Source: an uncultured Pleurocapsa sp.
GTDB taxonomy: Bacteria > Cyanobacteriota > Cyanobacteriia > Cyanobacteriales > Xenococcaceae
Reading direction: 5' to 3'
Assembly (NCBI GenBank): GCA_937884735.1
Contig: CAKZYI010000234.1
Span: 1 to 6,130 of the forward strand
Length of the DNA stretch: 6,130 nt
In this document: positions 5,139 to 6,130 of the stretch, piece after piece
Position numbering within the stretch: position 1 is the stretch's first letter
Layout: each line of letters opens with the position of its first letter
The notes under the pieces: model-generated
Told to the model about the DNA's origin: nothing
Databases searched by the model: none
Seen by the model: the letters and a program-made list of their open reading frames with translations, nothing else
Position numbers and translations under genes: made by a program

Positions 5139-5794
5139 CTATTAATTAATCGTTTCATGATGGTTTCGTGGTCTTGATTTTCCTCTAGCCAACTTTCTAC
5201 TGGTTTGAGCCTGTTTAGTATTCCGACTACAAAGCGATTAGATTCTGCTCCCATAGACTCGCAAGAGGTTTGTACGCAGTGAAGATTGCGACCAGTCAAA
5301 CCACTAAAAAAGGCACTAAAAATTCCTGCTTCTAAGAAGCACTGAGGCTGATTTTCAACATTGGCTGTTTCTGCAAAAGCAGAATTCTCGACTGTAATGA
5401 TTAAGAAGCCCTGCTGATAGTAATCCATTTCCAAATTCAAAATTCCCCAGCCGTGAGTTTTCCAACATTGCTTGAGGGATTGCAATAACTCTACCATTTC
5501 CATTTGAGCGATGGGTTTACCATAATATTCGCTCAATTCCTCGTTAAATCGTCGATAAAAGCTTTTTCCCCACCAGCGACCACAATTAAATAAAACAATG
5601 CCTGCAGCCGAGCCTACTTCTTCTTTGAGACTGACATTAATCGCCTGAAGCAATACCTCTGGCAGAGCTATTAAACGCGATCCTTGACGATTTTCAATTA
5701 AACCAAATTCAAAATCTCCCTGGACATAAGCACTACTGGCAAAATAATTGCCCAATAATGATTTGTCTTCGACTAACTTGGAAACCTCAATCAT
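5135..5794 (-). CDS. V4R (4-vinyl reductase-type) domain protein, Slr0147-like
   Basis: 219 residues, soluble, no signal peptide. Residues 151-191 (QCFLEAGIFSAFFSGLTGRN, then LHCVQTSCESMGAESNRFVVG) match the C-terminal core of the V4R domain, known from BchJ-like proteins, which were linked to tetrapyrrole vinyl reduction, and from ligand-sensing regulators. Residues 60-92 (SAAGIVLFNCGRWWGKSF and on) supply the preceding helical part. The usual V4R signature, roughly E-x2-C-x7-C, is only partly kept: Cys178 is present, but the acidic position is Gln175 and the second cysteine position is Asn186. A canonical metal site is therefore unlikely; a hydrophobic tetrapyrrole or other ligand may still bind. 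TAGGAG (5807-5802) lies 7 nt before the ATG, and the upstream gene ends only 2 bp away, so the two genes are probably translationally coupled. Position and domain fit slr0147 of the PAP operon. An enzymatic reductase role is not supported. Confidence 0.82.
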   Translation of the reverse strand: MIEVSKLVEDKSLLGNYFASSAYVQGDFEFGLIENRQGSRLIALPEVLLQAINVSLKEEVGSAAGIVLFNCGRWWGKSFYRRFNEELSEYYGKPIAQMEMVELLQSLKQCWKTHGWGILNLEMDYYQQGFLIITVENSAFAETANVENQPQCFLEAGIFSAFFSGLTGRNLHCVQTSCESMGAESNRFVVGILNRLKPVESWLEENQDHETIMKRLINS

Positions 5795-5796
5795 TT

Positions 5797-6130
5797 CTAT
5801 GCTCCTATTGTAGTTGTAACTTTCTCACCCAATATCTCTTGAGTTTGTTCTAAAAAAGGCTGCATCAAAGCAAACTGATCTTCAGGCAGTGATTTTTTTA
5901 GCTTAGAAGACAATAAATCATAAATAGCAATTTCTATCGACTGCATCTGATGAGCCTTTACCGTATCTGTTAGCCAATCCAAGACTCCCTCTTTCAAATA
6001 TTCTGGGTTATTGAGCAGCATTGCCATAGCGCAGTAACGCATGATAGAAAGCCAGTGCTTTAAAGCTTTTTCTATAAACTGAGGACTTACCTGAGAATAA
6101 GCTTCTGAAAGTTCGTCGGCTATGGGTTGA
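5797..6130 (-). CDS. Phycobilisome-fold protein, Slr0146-like (partial, N-terminus beyond right edge)
   Basis: The frame is open to the right edge: 110 residues end at TAG (5799-5797), and coding sequence continues upstream of the internal ATG at 6042, so that ATG is not the real start. The stretch KALKHWLSIMRYCAMAMLLN, then NPEYLKEGVLDWL, aligns with the phycobiliprotein block C-A-R-D-x4-L-R followed by the helix turn. The bilin cysteine position is Ala and the conserved Asp is His, so covalent bilin binding at the usual site is not expected; the nearby RYC cysteine is at a different position. The remainder (DLLSSKLKKSLPEDQF, then ALMQPFLEQTQEIL) fits the C-terminal helices. It lies directly upstream of the V4R gene with a 2-bp gap, as slr0146 precedes slr0147. 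The fold call is less sure than for the other phycobilisome-fold gene because sequence identity is low and the N-terminus is missing. Confidence 0.68.
   Translation of the reverse strand, partial: QPIADELSEAYSQVSPQFIEKALKHWLSIMRYCAMAMLLNNPEYLKEGVLDWLTDTVKAHQMQSIEIAIYDLLSSKLKKSLPEDQFALMQPFLEQTQEILGEKVTTTIGA
5802..5807 (-). promoter_or_regulatory. Ribosome-binding site TAGGAG of the V4R gene, inside the upstream gene
   Basis: TAGGAG (5807-5802, minus strand) lies 7 nt before the ATG at 5794 and within the last codons of the upstream gene, whose stop is 2 bp before that ATG. This arrangement favours translational coupling. Confidence 0.65.

Noticed and set aside
5135..5794. Calling this gene a 4-vinyl (proto)chlorophyllide reductase
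   Set aside because: The V4R name reflects an early assignment of BchJ; this protein has no visible redox-cofactor motif and lacks part of the usual V4R signature.
5797..6042. 81-residue protein starting at the ATG at 6042
   Set aside because: The frame stays open to the window edge and the upstream residues continue the phycobilisome-like block, so this ATG is internal and the gene is truncated by the window.
1..6130. tRNA or rRNA genes, CRISPR arrays, insertion sequences or integrase/attachment sites
   Set aside because: None was seen: genes fill almost the whole window, no regularly spaced direct repeats or transposase motifs appear, and the longest gap is 146 bp.

Overview
The window is chromosomal DNA from a cyanobacterium. 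It is visibly AT-rich and carries three copies of the HIP1 octamer GCGATCGC (29-36, 2167-2174, 2824-2831), a cyanobacterial signature. The gene content agrees: a GH100 neutral/alkaline invertase, two phycobilisome-fold proteins, and a gene cluster matching the Synechocystis slr0144-slr0152 'photosystem II assembly proficiency' (PAP) operon. Genus cannot be fixed; a unicellular, baeocytous or filamentous freshwater or marine form is equally possible.

Layout. (1) 1-826, minus: the N-terminal 275 residues of a Stf0-type sulfotransferase that continues past the left edge, with an unrecognised ~130-residue domain in front of the PAPS-binding motif. (2) 827-972: a short divergent intergenic region with weak promoter candidates. 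(3) 973-2343, plus: a complete GH100 invertase starting at TTG. (4) 2344-2367: a 24-bp convergent gap with a small inverted repeat and no clear terminator. (5) 2368-6130, all minus and tightly spaced, read right to left: a partial phycobilisome-fold protein (Slr0146-like), a V4R-domain protein (Slr0147-like), a 2Fe-2S ferredoxin with a C-terminal tail (Slr0148/Fed5-like), a second phycobilisome-fold protein (Slr0149-like), a membrane-anchored coiled-coil/TPR protein (Slr0151-like) and a Ser/Thr kinase (SpkG/Slr0152-like). The plant-type ferredoxin gene found at the slr0150 position in Synechocystis is absent here: only 45 bp separate its would-be neighbours.

How the genes work together. By analogy with Synechocystis, the minus-strand cluster is one transcription unit linked to photosystem II assembly and repair. 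Both phycobilisome-fold proteins lack the bilin-attachment cysteine, and the V4R protein lacks part of the usual cysteine signature. The ferredoxin keeps all four cluster ligands and the kinase keeps every catalytic residue. The picture is of an electron-transfer and signalling core (ferredoxin, kinase, TPR anchor) surrounded by pigment-protein folds that no longer look able to attach a pigment covalently. The sulfotransferase and invertase appear to be unrelated neighbours.

The best candidates for new biology are the repurposed pigment-fold proteins, the ferredoxin tail, and predicted RNA hairpins at three gene junctions, one of which could hide the kinase ribosome-binding site.
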